Origin: Scytalidium lignicola
Lineage: Eukaryota > Ascomycota > Leotiomycetes
Reading direction: 5' to 3'
DNA: 64,000 nt
Assembly: GCA_002812745.2 (NCBI GenBank)
Contig: NCSJ02000225.1
Location: forward strand, 1-64,000
Position 1 is the stretch's first letter; each line of letters starts with the position of its first letter. This document shows, piece by piece, positions 37,293 through 48,819 of this stretch. The notes beneath the pieces were generated by a model that did no database searches, was not told the origin of the DNA, and saw nothing but the letters and a program-made list of their open reading frames with translations. Position numbers and translations under genes: made by a program.

Positions 37293-39094
37293 TTAAAGCA
37301 TGCTCTTTGGGCCCGTGATCGCTGAAAATGCTATCATCATCTCTGCAACACTTCCTAGATACTCCATTATGTCTGATTGGGGGTAATAGCCATCGTCGTA
37401 TTGGACGCTCAAGATGCAGCGGGAGCGGAAGCCGGATACATGGAACGATCTGTGACCAGTTAAATATGCATACGGAGGATGAGGAGAAAATCACTTACGG
37501 GAAGGGGTGATAGTTATTGGCATATAGTCGAACATCTGTATTCGAGATATATAAGGCTTTAGTCTTTAGGTGGTCTATCTCGGGAGAGATCCAACGGTCG
37601 TAGACTCCATTGCTGACGAGGAGCTAACATGGATTCGTTAGTTAGAGTTGGGTTGGAAAGGGGATGGCTTCAGCGGCAGCCAAAACTCTTATGATCAAAC
37701 TGCCAGATATCAATGAAATGACAAAACTTACTGGTGTGGTTGTTAGTTTAGCGCCTGGTTGTGGTCCACTACAACGATCTATTAGTTAGCCCTATCTGAG
37801 TAGACTTCAATTCAAACAACGGAAAAAGATGAAGAGCTTACGCAGCCAACATTCCAGCCAATATCTCCATAAAAGATAAACCGGCAGATACTCTACAGGG
37901 TCGCTTCATACACTCATTGTAGCAATCTTTGATTGCTCTCCCTACAGCGATCAGATTTCGACATAATTCGGGCGAAGTTACTTCTGGTCCAAGCACGAAG
38001 TTAGAGATGTTCTCTACTCTCACGTTACCATTACCATGATAATTCGCGAGATAGCGATCCTTGTGCTGTGCAAATGCTCCATCAATATACTGACGATCAT
38101 CAAGCGCGAAATATGACGCTATGAACGGATCCGGATCATCTTCGTTATCCTTTCTTGGAGGGTTTGACTGTAATCCTACCAGAAAAACGGCAGCATGAAC
38201 CAAATGACTAAGGCTGAGGTCGGCTTTCTTAGCAGCAGCTCTTATCATGTCTGTCTCCTCGACGGAGAGGAGCTGAAATTCGGTTCGTGCCGTGCCATTT
38301 GCTCTTCCTGCGGGTTTTAAGCCCCAACTAGATTGGGTTGCCGCTGTATGTGCAAGTGCTTTCTGGACTGCAGCCTCATACGCCTCTCCAGAGAGTTCCT
38401 GATCTGAGCTGAGAATCTCAATAAACGCAGGTGCTAGATTTTGGACACTAGCTTCCCATCGGAAGGACTCCGGGTTTCTACCTGGTGATCCGAGTTCACG
38501 GGCCAAATCTTCTAACACAAGCCCAATGAGGGTATATGCTCCTGAGCCATCTAGAAATATGTGGTTGAACTGAAATACGAAAGTGATTTTGGTGTAGGAG
38601 ATAGGGTCATTTATCGTAGAAACGGGTGCGATGATGAGAACTGAGGCTGCATCCGAGACTTGTGCGGAATGTCCAGCTGCGCGGCGTTTCTCCCCGGCCT
38701 CCAGATAAACATCTTCAGAGCTTCTCCAACTCAATTCCACCTTCACTATCCGGTTTACCCAATATATCGCCTCATCGTCGTCTTCCGGAGGCTGATATGT
38801 TAGGAACAGCTGTCCATCCCGCCATCGCGGTGCACAAGCAATTTGAGGATGATTGAAGCGTGTGCGAAGCCATACTTCCTTAAAGGCTCTAGCTATCTGA
38901 AGTACTGTGAGATTCTGGTCGTGAAATCGACTGGTCACGGCTATATGGAAGTCGTTGTGCCCTTTTTTATTCGGTAACTCCAGTCCGTCGAGATTCTCAA
39001 TACCGCAGGCCCTTCGCTGCCACAATCCAGACTCAGGGTCTTCGTGCCATCTGTAATTGCTAGGTTTGAGTGGCGGAAAGGCAGGAGCAGTCAT
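37293..39094 (-). CDS. Condensation-type O-acyltransferase (trichothecene acetyltransferase-like)
   Basis: Predicted 523 aa from four exons: 37842-39094, 37732-37768, 37499-37623, 37293-37449. A stop appears right after GMLAA in the first frame, but this overlaps a GTAAGC donor, and three further exons continue the fold (SNGVYDRWISPEID, then SGFRSRCILSVQYDDGYYP). The catalytic HxxxD motif is NHIFLDG (His 178, Asp 182). The family moves acyl groups from CoA or a carrier to hydroxyls, for example in trichothecene and glycolipid pathways. Next to the PKS and the glycosyltransferase it may acylate a sugar, or release the polyketide onto one. It is convergent with the GH65 gene. The assignment to the Tri3/PapA-like superfamily is by motif and layout and is not closer than that. 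Confidence 0.85.
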
Positions 39095-39490
39095 ACTTGT
39101 TCCTCTGGTTGCTTTATTTGTGGTTGTGACACATTCCGATCTTTCGGTGTAGGTCGATTGTCGTCAACGATGCAGCATGGGTGGCAGGAACATTATATAG
39201 TGGAGCACCCAAGGCCTTAGGCCAATCGCCTTCAAATCCCCTGGCCAACTCACTCTTTTACAGGATGGTTACTTGCGAATGTATAAGTCAAGGAACATGG
39301 AGTTTTTAGCGCCTAGAAATAGAATATTTTCAAGTGCGGGAACTAATAATATTGGTAGACAAAGTTTGAAAATGAGATATCTTGTAATCCTGTATAACCG
39401 GTATTATATAATTATTAAGGTTGCATGGTTTATTCATTACGCAACTTTGTAAAGACATTGTATAAATATTTTTGATGAGAGAGAGTGAGA
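39095..39490. other. Intergenic region between acyltransferase and glycosyltransferase
   Basis: About 400 bases carrying the acyltransferase promoter (minus strand) and the 3' end of the glycosyltransferase. The part after 39300 is AT-rich. Nothing else was recognised. Confidence 0.5.
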
Positions 39491-40714
39491 CTATGAACCA
39501 AATTTTGGGCCGACAGCGTTTACAACTCGACCTTTTAAAATTGTGTCTGTTGTCGGTGGAACAACCAGTGGTGTCAAACTCCGTGTCTGTTCGAAATGGA
39601 CACTTCCATATCTGATATACTCAGCAAAACTACCTGCTGCATTGTCTATTACTCCGGTAGAATCCTTGTCCCATATAACAGCTAGGTACTCCTTGCTACT
39701 AGGTAGACCGTGCGAAAGTTTCATTGTAGCTGAATGAGCCATGACATCTTCCACGAAAGCTTCAGCTTCCTTAAACTTCTCGTCATGTACGACATCAATT
39801 TTCATTGTTGCTAGTAAATCAAACTGCTTTCTGCCATCCCAACCCGTAAGCTTTTGAGCGTAATACGTCTCTTGCATGGCATCGAACCAGAGAATATGCT
39901 TCTCATTATACCCAACACCATCCCACCCGTCGCTTGGATCTTGGAGGTGGATTAATCTCTCAAAACAAAGATTATGGGATAAATAGTCTAGAAACTGGCC
40001 ATAGGTAACAGTTAGATCTGTGGCTTCCAATTTCTGTACCGGTGGCTGAAATCCGGGCAGGTGTTGAAATAAAGGATGGGTGTGCATATCCGTACTATCG
40101 TTCCGGTCTTTCCATACCTCCTTGAAGATATCATGCCATCGTTTAATAAAGCCATTCTCTTTTCGAGCAGCAATAAAACCATTGAAAATCGTGCCAATTG
40201 CGGGTCTGAACTCGATGCTAAAGGCAGACATCTCATGTTCACTCTTCGGATCATTGAGGTCATTCCAGCATAGATCGTCTAGATGCCGAAAGAGGATCAT
40301 CCCCACATCTACCCAGATCCCACCATACAGGAAAAGACATGGTAATCGAACTAAGTCAGAGCTGTGCGGTCCAACATGAGGACCAGTCATAGTCTTGTTG
40401 TTGAAGGCATCAGGAAAGTGAGAAGAATCTACATACTTTGCAATGTTGACGGGCGAGTCTTCGACTAGATCTAGAACGCGGACCGTCCAGGAAGGGCCTA
40501 GTCTTCGAACCCAACTAATGACGTTACGTTGGTTCCAGAAAGGCATTCGAGAAAACCCTTTATCCCAAAATGCCCACACGTTCTTCTCAGAAGTAACCGG
40601 GATGTATCCATGGAGAGATGTGATTATTTCTTCATCTGTCCTTGCGTCCTTCGATTCTATCCACTGCAGTTCTGAGCTTTGGGAGTTGAAGTGGTCGGGC
40701 TTTTGAGAGTCCAT
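39491..40714 (-). CDS. Glycosyltransferase with DXD-type sugar-binding region (GT32/capsule-synthesis type)
   Basis: Single exon, 407 aa from the ATG at 40714 (MDSQKPDH). The frame is open 42 codons further to 40840, but that extension looks like leader, so the inner start is preferred. Recognition rests on VWAFWDKGFSRMP near the N-terminus, a W-G-P-S-W-TVRVLD strand, and the block SDLVRLPCLFLYGGIWVDVG, which is the family's SDxxRxxxLxxxGGxYxDxD nucleotide-sugar site (here DVG at the end, with the first Asp kept). No signal peptide or membrane segment is evident with the inner start, so it may act in the cytosol. In a PKS cluster it probably glycosylates the polyketide. Donor and acceptor are unknown. 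Confidence 0.85.
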   Translation of the reverse strand: MDSQKPDHFNSQSSELQWIESKDARTDEEIITSLHGYIPVTSEKNVWAFWDKGFSRMPFWNQRNVISWVRRLGPSWTVRVLDLVEDSPVNIAKYVDSSHFPDAFNNKTMTGPHVGPHSSDLVRLPCLFLYGGIWVDVGMILFRHLDDLCWNDLNDPKSEHEMSAFSIEFRPAIGTIFNGFIAARKENGFIKRWHDIFKEVWKDRNDSTDMHTHPLFQHLPGFQPPVQKLEATDLTVTYGQFLDYLSHNLCFERLIHLQDPSDGWDGVGYNEKHILWFDAMQETYYAQKLTGWDGRKQFDLLATMKIDVVHDEKFKEAEAFVEDVMAHSATMKLSHGLPSSKEYLAVIWDKDSTGVIDNAAGSFAEYIRYGSVHFEQTRSLTPLVVPPTTDTILKGRVVNAVGPKFGS

Positions 40715-41703
40715 GCCGCCAAAAGAGTGCCCGCACAGTGCACAAGACAAAACTCTCTGTATGTTCAACTGCTCAAAAAAGCGGTTTAAATAACGCGCTC
40801 TGTAGCTTACAGTATAACGTAGTACCACATTTAAGTTCATGAAAAGTTTACCTTCCTAAAGGAACAACCGCTCTATGTTCATGTAATTTAGTTGCTACGG
40901 CCACTAAGCCGACTCGCATAGCACAGGGCCTTGAAGCAGCTATCAGCCCAACTAGGACAAAATGTCGACAAAAATTAGACTTTCGTACAGTACACATAAT
41001 GACACCGTAGGATTAGTGGTAGATTCGCGGGGCAATACTCGGCCAGCCATCTTTAGTTGACTAGGAAGAAGGCCCGAATTACCTATGCATAATACGACGG
41101 TCGTAGTATGAAGTACGAGAACCGCATGGTGTATCTACTGAAAGTAATCATCGGGTAGTACAGCCTAGATAGTGCAACGTAATTCAGAGCAGGCGTGGTA
41201 GAAGGACAAGAAGAGGGTGCTTCTAACTAAAATTTTGACATAAACCCCGCAATTAATCTTTTTCGCGCAATTATTACGGTATTTCTAAAGGCTAGATAAT
41301 ACAGCTTGGAGGTATTGAATAATACGACTAATCAGCTGGTAGTTAAATTTCACTTATGTTAAGGCAACTGGCCCAACCCAACCAGAGTTGTGCTAGATGT
41401 GCTGATATGCTTGATATTGAAGAAATGCGCTACTGTTGTAGAAAGACGACTCTGTAATCACCCAATTAAGCTACGAGATAATCTTTATCTCCTAACCTAA
41501 CGATTATGCAAGATTTCTCATATAGATTATACCGTACGTAATGAGTTTCCGCTCTCACAAATACAATCCTGCCATAATCGTATGGCAATCACGCACTTCA
41601 AGTCATCACGGCGGTAGATCCTATGCTTATTATCGTGCACACAGGGCCATCATTTTAAAATTTGGCATGCATCTAGGAATCCCGTTAGTGGCTAGTTCTT
41701 ACT
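40715..41703. promoter_or_regulatory. Divergent intergenic region between glycosyltransferase and P450
   Basis: About 990 bases between two divergent starts, probably containing both promoters. No operator or RNA gene was recognised. Confidence 0.45.
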
Positions 41704-43417
41704 ATGCTTGAGGCCCCTGCATTGATTCTCTCCTGGAGAGTAATCCTGCCCTTCTTTAGCCTCTTCCTCGCATTTAAAATTATACGGGGCAGAATCATCC
41801 AGGAGCGAAATATTCGTAGACTTGGAAGCCATGCACCAAGGGTTCAATCATGGCTACCATTAGGTATTTATTTTCTATGCAAAAAATAATTCCTAAGTCT
41901 TTGAGTGCTAACGCCTCTAAGGCATCGACACCATGGTGTCTGCGTTTTACAGCCATGTCACTTATCAAGATCGCAAATATTATGATTCCTTGTTAAAATA
42001 TGGAGCAAATTCCCGCTCGCCTACAGTTGAATTAGAACTGATAGGAAACCGAGTGATTTTTACTGCTGACCGTGAAAACTTGCGTGCGATTCTAGCCACG
42101 CAGTTCAACGACTTCGGTAAGGGGGAAGGGTTCAGGGCAGACTGGCATGGCATTCTCGGTGACTCTGTTTTCAGCTTGGATGGCGCAAATTGGCACAGCG
42201 CGAGGCAGTTGCTCCGGCCGCAATTCATGAAAGATCGAATTAGTGATCTCATAATTTTTGAAAAGTATTCCGAGATTCTGCTCCGGGGATTTGCTGGCGG
42301 TGAAGTAGGAATTACTAGTCCCGAGGAAGGCCTTAGAGGAGTAGGAAAGGTTGTCAATGTCACGAGTTTCATCCATCGATTTACTCTTGACACTTCCACA
42401 GATTTCCTCTTTGGTAAGAGTGTAGGAAGCTTGGGGGATGCTAATAACGCTTTCGGAGAAGCCTTTGAAGAAGCAGAGCGAGCACTTAGCACGAGAACCC
42501 GTGCTGGGTAAGTTCTTTCTCTTTTTTTNAAATCTTTGAAGACGAAATTAGCTAAAACTTTCATGTCAAGCCCTGCGAAAATGTTTCTCTCTACAAAGAA
42601 GTTGGATCATGCTATCCAAACTATCAACAACATCGCATTCCCCTATATTGACGCGGCACTCTCCCTTGATGCCTCACAACTTGCTTCCAAGTCTACAGAC
42701 CAGTCCTATACTTTTCTCCACGCTCTTGCCTCTGTCTCCCGTGACCGCATCTTCCTCCGGGACCAAATCGTGTCTATCCTCCTTGCAGGACGTGATACTA
42801 CAGCAGCTATTCTTGTTTGGATACTCTATGAGCTTGCTCAGCACCCAGAAATCTATGCTAAACTTCGAACTGATGTTCTCAGCACAGTGGGTGCGACTGC
42901 TACGCCAACATACACAGATCTCAAGGATATGAAATATCTCCAGGCTACTATTAATGAGACTCTGCGGGCTTATCCCTTACCATACAACATGCGTGTGGCG
43001 CTGAAAGACACCACTCTTCCACGTGGCGGTGGCCCCGATGGATCATTACCCGTGGGTATCCCAACAGGAACACCGGTTAGTTTCTCAACATTCAATCTTC
43101 ATCACAATCCAGATATATACCCCTCTTCGTCTGAGGATCCCAATTTTCCACCAATGGAGCAGTTCGACCCCGATAGGTGGCTACGCTGGCATCCCAAGCC
43201 TTGGACCTACATCCCATTTAGTGGAGGCCCACGAATCTGTCTGGGACAACAATTTGCACTTGCAGAAATGGGTTATACTCTTGTTAAGATCTGTCAGCGG
43301 TTTACCAGGATGAGTTTTGCAGAGGATGAGAAAGGGATACAGAGAGTCAAAGCCGATATTATGATCGAGCCTGTGGACGATTTGAAGATGAAATTTTGGA
43401 CTGATAACAAAGGATAG
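41704..43417 (+). CDS. Cytochrome P450, CYP52-like (fatty-acid/alkane hydroxylase type)
   Basis: Predicted 530 aa from three exons: 41704-41863, 41922-42507, 42571-43417. The third exon must start at CCTGCGAAA; the earlier candidate acceptors give stops. The ambiguous base at 42529 falls in the second intron. An N-terminal membrane anchor (VILPFFSLFLAF) places it in the ER membrane. Motifs: I-helix AGRDTTA, K-helix ETLR, and heme loop FSGGPRICLGQQFALAE with Cys 472. The QQFALAE continuation is characteristic of the CYP52 group, which hydroxylates terminal or subterminal carbons of fatty chains. In glycolipid pathways such a P450 makes the hydroxyl that is then glycosylated, which fits the neighbouring glycosyltransferase. 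The substrate here is inferred. Confidence 0.92.
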
Positions 43418-44140
43418 TGTCTCTATAGCTTGCTCCTCAGGTGCTTTAAATAAAATTGTCTATTTATCGTAAAGCATCTTCCAAAGCGCTTCTGTGTTTT
43501 CCACCATCGCCTGAGATCTGAGAGATATGCCAATAATGGCAATAGATTCAAGAAAACCAGAGGTTTGATTTCATTCATATCAAGAATTGTTCAGGAATAG
43601 GGTAAATCACACGACAATATGCTTCTATTGGTATCAAGATTTTTCGATGGTCAAATTGGAACGTAAAGGTTCAGTATACTTTTCAGAAATTAGGTGTAAG
43701 ACTTGTACTGGCTAAGAAGCATAAGCCTTACCTCTGCGTACTCATCGCATCACTCTGATGAGTGCTACAAGGCCTCAAGTGAAATAAATCGATCTCAGAG
43801 ATTGTGGAGGTGGCGGCCACGTGAGAGATTGAAATTACAACCTGTACACACCCAGTAGAATCAGGAGAAATGGGCACGTGCCTGCCCCACCAGAAGAAGG
43901 ATAACAAAGATCATTTTCCTATGTAAAATATCCACAATCATTCTACCCTAATTTTTCTTTTGCTGATTCTGGATTAGTCTTCAGACGTGAGCAATTGCCA
44001 CTTTAACTGCAGTCGAAGCTGAGCATCCCTGAGCACTACAAGATGTGGTTACCTGAGCCGAAACATTCAGCGTCAGCAGTAAGTGAATCTTCTAAATTTA
44101 TCACCTGGTACATCCAGATCTATCCATAACACAACTGGGC
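43418..44140. other. Convergent intergenic region, no gene seen
   Basis: About 720 bases between the P450 stop and the GluRS stop. No open frame with recognisable content and no repeat was found. This is a plausible right edge of the biosynthetic cluster. Confidence 0.5.
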
Positions 44141-46367
44141 TTAAGCCCTTCCTGTTGGGATATTGAAGAATACCAAACCATTAGAGGAGGCAGCATCCAA
44201 CTTGTAAAAGCCTTTCCTGTCAAATTGCACAATCACACCCGGGGCTAATCCCGTTACGTTGCAATCCGCATATGCCGATGTCTTGAACTCAGTCACCGGT
44301 GTGAGGACATCCTCCAGCTCGTCGTCCTTTTCAAGCTTGTCTTTGGACACGAGGAGGTCGAATTCATAAAGATCGATAGGGACCATGTTTGTGTCAGTCG
44401 CAGCTAACCAGGTAAGTTTCTTCTTGGTCTTCTTGAAATCACCCGAAAGATGCAAGTCGAAATCAATTCCGGAAACTGTTCCACTCTCATCCGCCGTTTT
44501 GTCACGGACAATGGCATTGCCCCAATTCATCAGGGTCACTTCTTCGCCAATCTCCAAGCCTTGTGCGTCAATCTGTTCGAGGATGATGGAATTTTTATAG
44601 ATAAGTTTCTTCGAACCAAGTTCGGAATTCTTGGCATGTTTCGGCTTTTCCTCCATAGTCTCTTCCTTCGGCGCCTCAGGTCCGAGGATACGACAATGAA
44701 CCGCTTGATGTTGAGCAATAGCGGTGAATCGAGGCGCGATGGGATCAATGTACTTCTTGTTCATAGCCCATAATGCCCCCCATTCGAGATTTAGAATATT
44801 ACGGCTCGGTCCCTGTCCCAACATAAACTCACGAAGAGCTTGAACCGTCATACCACGACGTATGATACCTCGAATAGTCGGCATCCTAGGATCGTCCCAC
44901 CCCCAAACTTTGCCTTCATTGACGATCCTGGTGAGCTTCCGCTTCGATAATACAGTACGAACGAAGTTTAAGCGCGAAAAGTCCCAAATTTCAACAGGCC
45001 GAAGCCCAAGCGCTGATTGAAACCACTCATACTGGGGATTACGATCTCGGTACTCGTTTGTCCGCAAGGCCAGCGTGACTCCTTCAATTGAATCCAATAT
45101 AGGAGCACAAAGGTCATAAGTAGGATAAATGTGCCATGCCGTGCCAGTTCTATGATGCGGAGTAGCATTGCAGCGATAGATGACAGGGTCTCGTAGGGTA
45201 CCATTCGGGCTGTCGTAGGCGATCCTGGCACGGAGACACCATCGACGACCTTCTTCCGATCCCGATTTCATCTCCGCAAACCAATGAAGCGTCTCTTCGA
45301 TGCTTAAATTGCGTCGTTTTGAAGGCAACCGGTTTTTTCGATCTTCATCCCCCTTTCCTAGTTCCGAATCATCGGCAAAAGCTTTTCCATCATTGATGAG
45401 CTTCAGGGCGTATTCGTACATTACTTGGAAGTAGTCGCTCGAATACGATACTTTCTCCGGGATAATTTCCAGGAGCTTCAGATCATAGAGAATAGCGTCG
45501 TGGAATTCCATCGATTCTTTTGAGGGATTAGTATCGTCGAAGCGGCAGAGTAGTTTGCCGCCAGGGAGTTTGTGGGCAAAGTATTCATTGAGGAAAATGG
45601 CTTTTGCATGTCCAATATGCAAAAATCCGGATGGTTCTGGGGGGAACCGAGTCACCAAAGGCCCAGTAGTTTTGATCTCAACATCAAAGCTAGCAGTCGT
45701 CTGTACCTTAACAACTGACTGGGAAGTGAGCTGTTGTAAAATCTCAGGAATCCATGGACAGGCGGCTTCAATGTATTGGAACCATCTTGCAACATTATTG
45801 TTTGTTTGCTTCAAGATAGAAGAAGCGACCTTATTTCCTTGTATTGTCGCCCATATAGCAAGATCCGCAATTGTGAGTTCGTGGCCAACGATATGAGATC
45901 GAAGAGTCAAATACTTGTCTAGTCGCTCAATTCCTGCACGAAGGGTTTGGACGTTTGACGTCGCAAAGTCTTTACATTGTTTTAGCCAATCGTCGATCTT
46001 GACTATCTGTCAGTAGCTAATCAAGCGTGATGGGATCTTTGCTCACTTGGGAGGCTCTGTCTTTCAGTGTCATTAGGCTCACAACGTCACGACAATACCA
46101 GAGGATTTCGTCATCGGAGAAAGTTCTGCCATCTTCTAGATGTAGACAGATTGAAGTCTTGTTGGGGAGGGACGAATCTGGGTGTATATTCCTCGATATC
46201 TGTGGGAGGTAGTTGTGAATTTCAAGGTACCGTTCTAGAAGGAATGCTGGGAGAACAACAGCTGGATTTCCCTTCTTGGAAATTTCAAGACTCGCCATGA
46301 TGGGCCAATCTGACAGTGATGGTTTTCTGACTGCAGAGTCTAACGGTGACTCAGTTGGAGGTGTCAT
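44141..46367 (-). CDS. Glutamyl-tRNA synthetase, cytosolic eukaryotic type
   Basis: Charges tRNA-Glu with glutamate. Predicted 728 aa from two exons (46047-46367 and 44141-46006, phase 0 join after DRASQ). An N-terminal GST-like domain (about 1-200, with LTIADLAIWATIQG) is followed by the class I catalytic domain: VTRFPPEPSGFLHIGHAKA (HIGH near residue 237), RFDDTNPSKE, the GluQ-type DPVIYRCN and HHRTG, and the KMSKS equivalent LSKRKL near 460, then the beta-barrel anticodon-binding region. Length is normal for the fungal cytosolic enzyme (about 700). Several usually conserved segments look altered, for example the loop between SELGKGDEDRKNRLPSKRR and the helix after it, so this may be a diverged paralogue and not the sole housekeeping copy. 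It sits right beside the polyketide cluster. Confidence 0.95.
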
Positions 46368-47222
46368 ACGTTGGCGGATATTTTCAAGTTAGTGAGGGGT
46401 GGAGGGGTAGCTCGCTTAAGTGGACTTGTCAGGAATTGGTGCTTATGTAATTGCTGACTACGTTCTGTAACTTTAACGTTAGTTAACCACATACATGAAT
46501 TCAGCGTTGTTGCTCTGTAATACGCTGTAATTAAAGGTACTTTGTTGTTAAAGTGCATAAGTTATCTCTGTCATCTGAAAATCATAAAATCTTTCCTACG
46601 CCTTAAGCTATATAACCTTACCTTTCTTTACTTATAGTTTATGACATAGTCACAGACCTCATTATTTATATAAAAAAAAATGTAATCTCTTAGTATATGG
46701 AGGATTCATGCTCAACTTAAATCAATATTTTCATTTTAAGTGATCTAATAACGAGACTTAAAAATTAAATGCTTTACTTTAATCGAACTCACATGGTCGT
46801 TCTTACAGACAATGGCAGCTTATCATCAGGACATACTGAGCTTTTAAACCAAGGACAGAAGATCGTCATAACATATAAAGTAGATAATAAATATAAAAAG
46901 AGTGTTTATTTGCCAAAGTTGAAGAAATAAAACAAGACACCTGATACCAATCTAACTACTTTGCACAATAACATTTGATATGTAAACTCATCTTTCAGTT
47001 TGCCTTCAGAAATTGCTCCAAGTGCCTTTATACGTTCACCCCTTTCATTTAGCCGAATGTTCTATAAACACAATCAGAGCTATCGAGCCTTCGTCCACTA
47101 AAAATAGCTAATCAAATGACAGGTAGGCTTATTTTGAACCTAGGCCAAATAAAATAACGCCCTATACAAGTGCACACGATGCATTCCATGAGTGCAGCTG
47201 ATGCTAAAGCAGACATAGTCCT
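46368..47222. other. Intergenic region, no gene seen
   Basis: About 850 bases containing the GluRS promoter (46368 onward) and the 3' flank of the small secreted protein gene. The middle part (46600-46900) is AT-rich. Nothing specific was recognised. Confidence 0.45.
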
Positions 47223-47795
47223 TCAGCAAAAGGGCTGAGATGACTGGTCTCGCCCAGAAGAACTTCCACCCCTTCCGTACCCGCCATGGTTAACCCAGCC
47301 AGGTGTTGTATTGCCACAACCATCGTTCGTGAGGAGATTCATGTCGGATGCAAAAGAAGAGCTAGTCTCTGTATCTGTATCATATGCACACCAGTATACC
47401 ACCACAGTACCAGATTTGTAAGAATTGGTACCAGAAGCTGTCCTTCCTCCTCCAATCCAGTTTTCAAAGCCGCTTTGAGCTGAAATCATGTCGTCAAGAT
47501 TTAACAGGGAATCGGTCCAACAGCTGACACCATTGTCGTAATCATGTTCCTGACGACGTTTTGTCAGGAACTTTGCTGATGAAATCAAAGCTCTTTTCGT
47601 AAGTGGCATCGTCACTGGATTTGATGCTAGTGTTCCATCTGGAACGGTACCGTGGTATTGGGTTTGATTGACACCATTCTCGTCTATATGATGGGTGTAG
47701 AATCCATCGAGCATATCAGCAGCTGGGAGGATGTGCGCCAAGGCAGAAGATGAGATGGCCATCAAAAAGAGAGCGACTGGTGCGAATGACTTCAT
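47223..47795 (-). CDS. Small secreted protein, effector-like, function unknown
   Basis: Single exon, 190 aa. A clear signal peptide (MKSFAPVALFLMAISSSALA) is followed by a short propeptide with two dibasic sites (LTKR near 67 and LTKRR near 79) suited to Kex2-type processing. The mature part has four cysteines (SCW, WCAYD, GCGN and the final FC), which could form two disulfides, and a Gly/Ser-rich tail. The pattern is that of many fungal secreted small proteins, but I recognise no named family. Expression at a host or competitor interface is plausible but not shown. Confidence 0.75.
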   Translation of the reverse strand: MKSFAPVALFLMAISSSALAHILPAADMLDGFYTHHIDENGVNQTQYHGTVPDGTLASNPVTMPLTKRALISSAKFLTKRRQEHDYDNGVSCWTDSLLNLDDMISAQSGFENWIGGGRTASGTNSYKSGTVVVYWCAYDTDTETSSSFASDMNLLTNDGCGNTTPGWVNHGGYGRGGSSSGRDQSSQPFC

Positions 47796-48819
47796 TTTAG
47801 TTGGTAACTGCGAATTATAACTCTGGTGGTCAATAGGAACAAGGGATTTGATGAAAGAAGATGAGAAAAGAAAGCAAGTTATAGTAAGGCTTTGGTTCTA
47901 TTGCTTGGATATCTTGTAAATGCTATGTGAATGGAGATCTTGTGAGCAGCGGAGTATGGTCTATTTATCTTCGAACTTACGGCTGTGTACACGATCATGT
48001 TGCCAACAATAAACTTTTTTAGAATTGCATTTTGTTTGCTAATAGAATATAAGATAGTGTCAGAATTAACGTACGGTATTAGCTCATCTGTATTCTTTTG
48101 AAGCAATGACACTTTTTTTTNAGAATTGTATTCTGATCGAACAGGAGATAATCGTCAGCGTCTCGGCTTTACGCATGATTGATGTTCTATTGCAGGTTCT
48201 AACATTCACCATACCATCCTATCATTTTTTGAAAGAAAACTGTTCAAGCAATTTATTTTTAGATTTGACTAAGATAATTGCTACTTTGAATGATAATCTC
48301 TGATACGGTCCTGAATGTATGGTGGCCAGCAAAGGTGGTAGAATCAAGGAGTCATGTATGGATGCGTAGTCAGCTTCGCATCGAAGATACGGCATGATAC
48401 AACTAACTAACAACTTAACAGTACTGTCCCGTATGTAATGGCCCACTCGGCCCGGTTAGCCAATACAAAATAGCCCCAGCTAAATCGACAGGCGACTTTT
48501 TGTCACATAAATACTTATGCATGATTCTTGGCTATCATATATTAGTGCATCGACCGGAACATAATCATGCAAAATGAGCAAATATTATTATTATTTAGTA
48601 AAAGTTTCAATTTTCAATCTTCTAATTAGAGAAAATCAAGACAAACATAGAAAAAGGAATTATGCCCTATCTATAAAAAACGGTTAGAAATACTCAATAT
48701 TTTTGGGATTCTATTTCAGCAGTTTAAATGAACATTTGTCAATCAAGACTGGATTCCGATATTCTTCCATCTAATTGACTTACTTTGCTTCATTTAGCTT
48801 CAAAATATTTCACGTCAAC
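47796..48819. promoter_or_regulatory. Divergent region between two small secreted protein genes
   Basis: About 1.0 kb between two divergently transcribed secreted-protein genes, AT-rich in parts, with one ambiguous base in a T run at 48121. It probably carries both promoters. Short frames in it (47879-48446) have no recognisable domain. Confidence 0.4.

Noticed and set aside
40715..40840. 42-codon N-terminal extension of the glycosyltransferase
   Set aside because: It lacks a signal peptide or family similarity; the inner ATG (MDSQKPDH) better fits the domain start.
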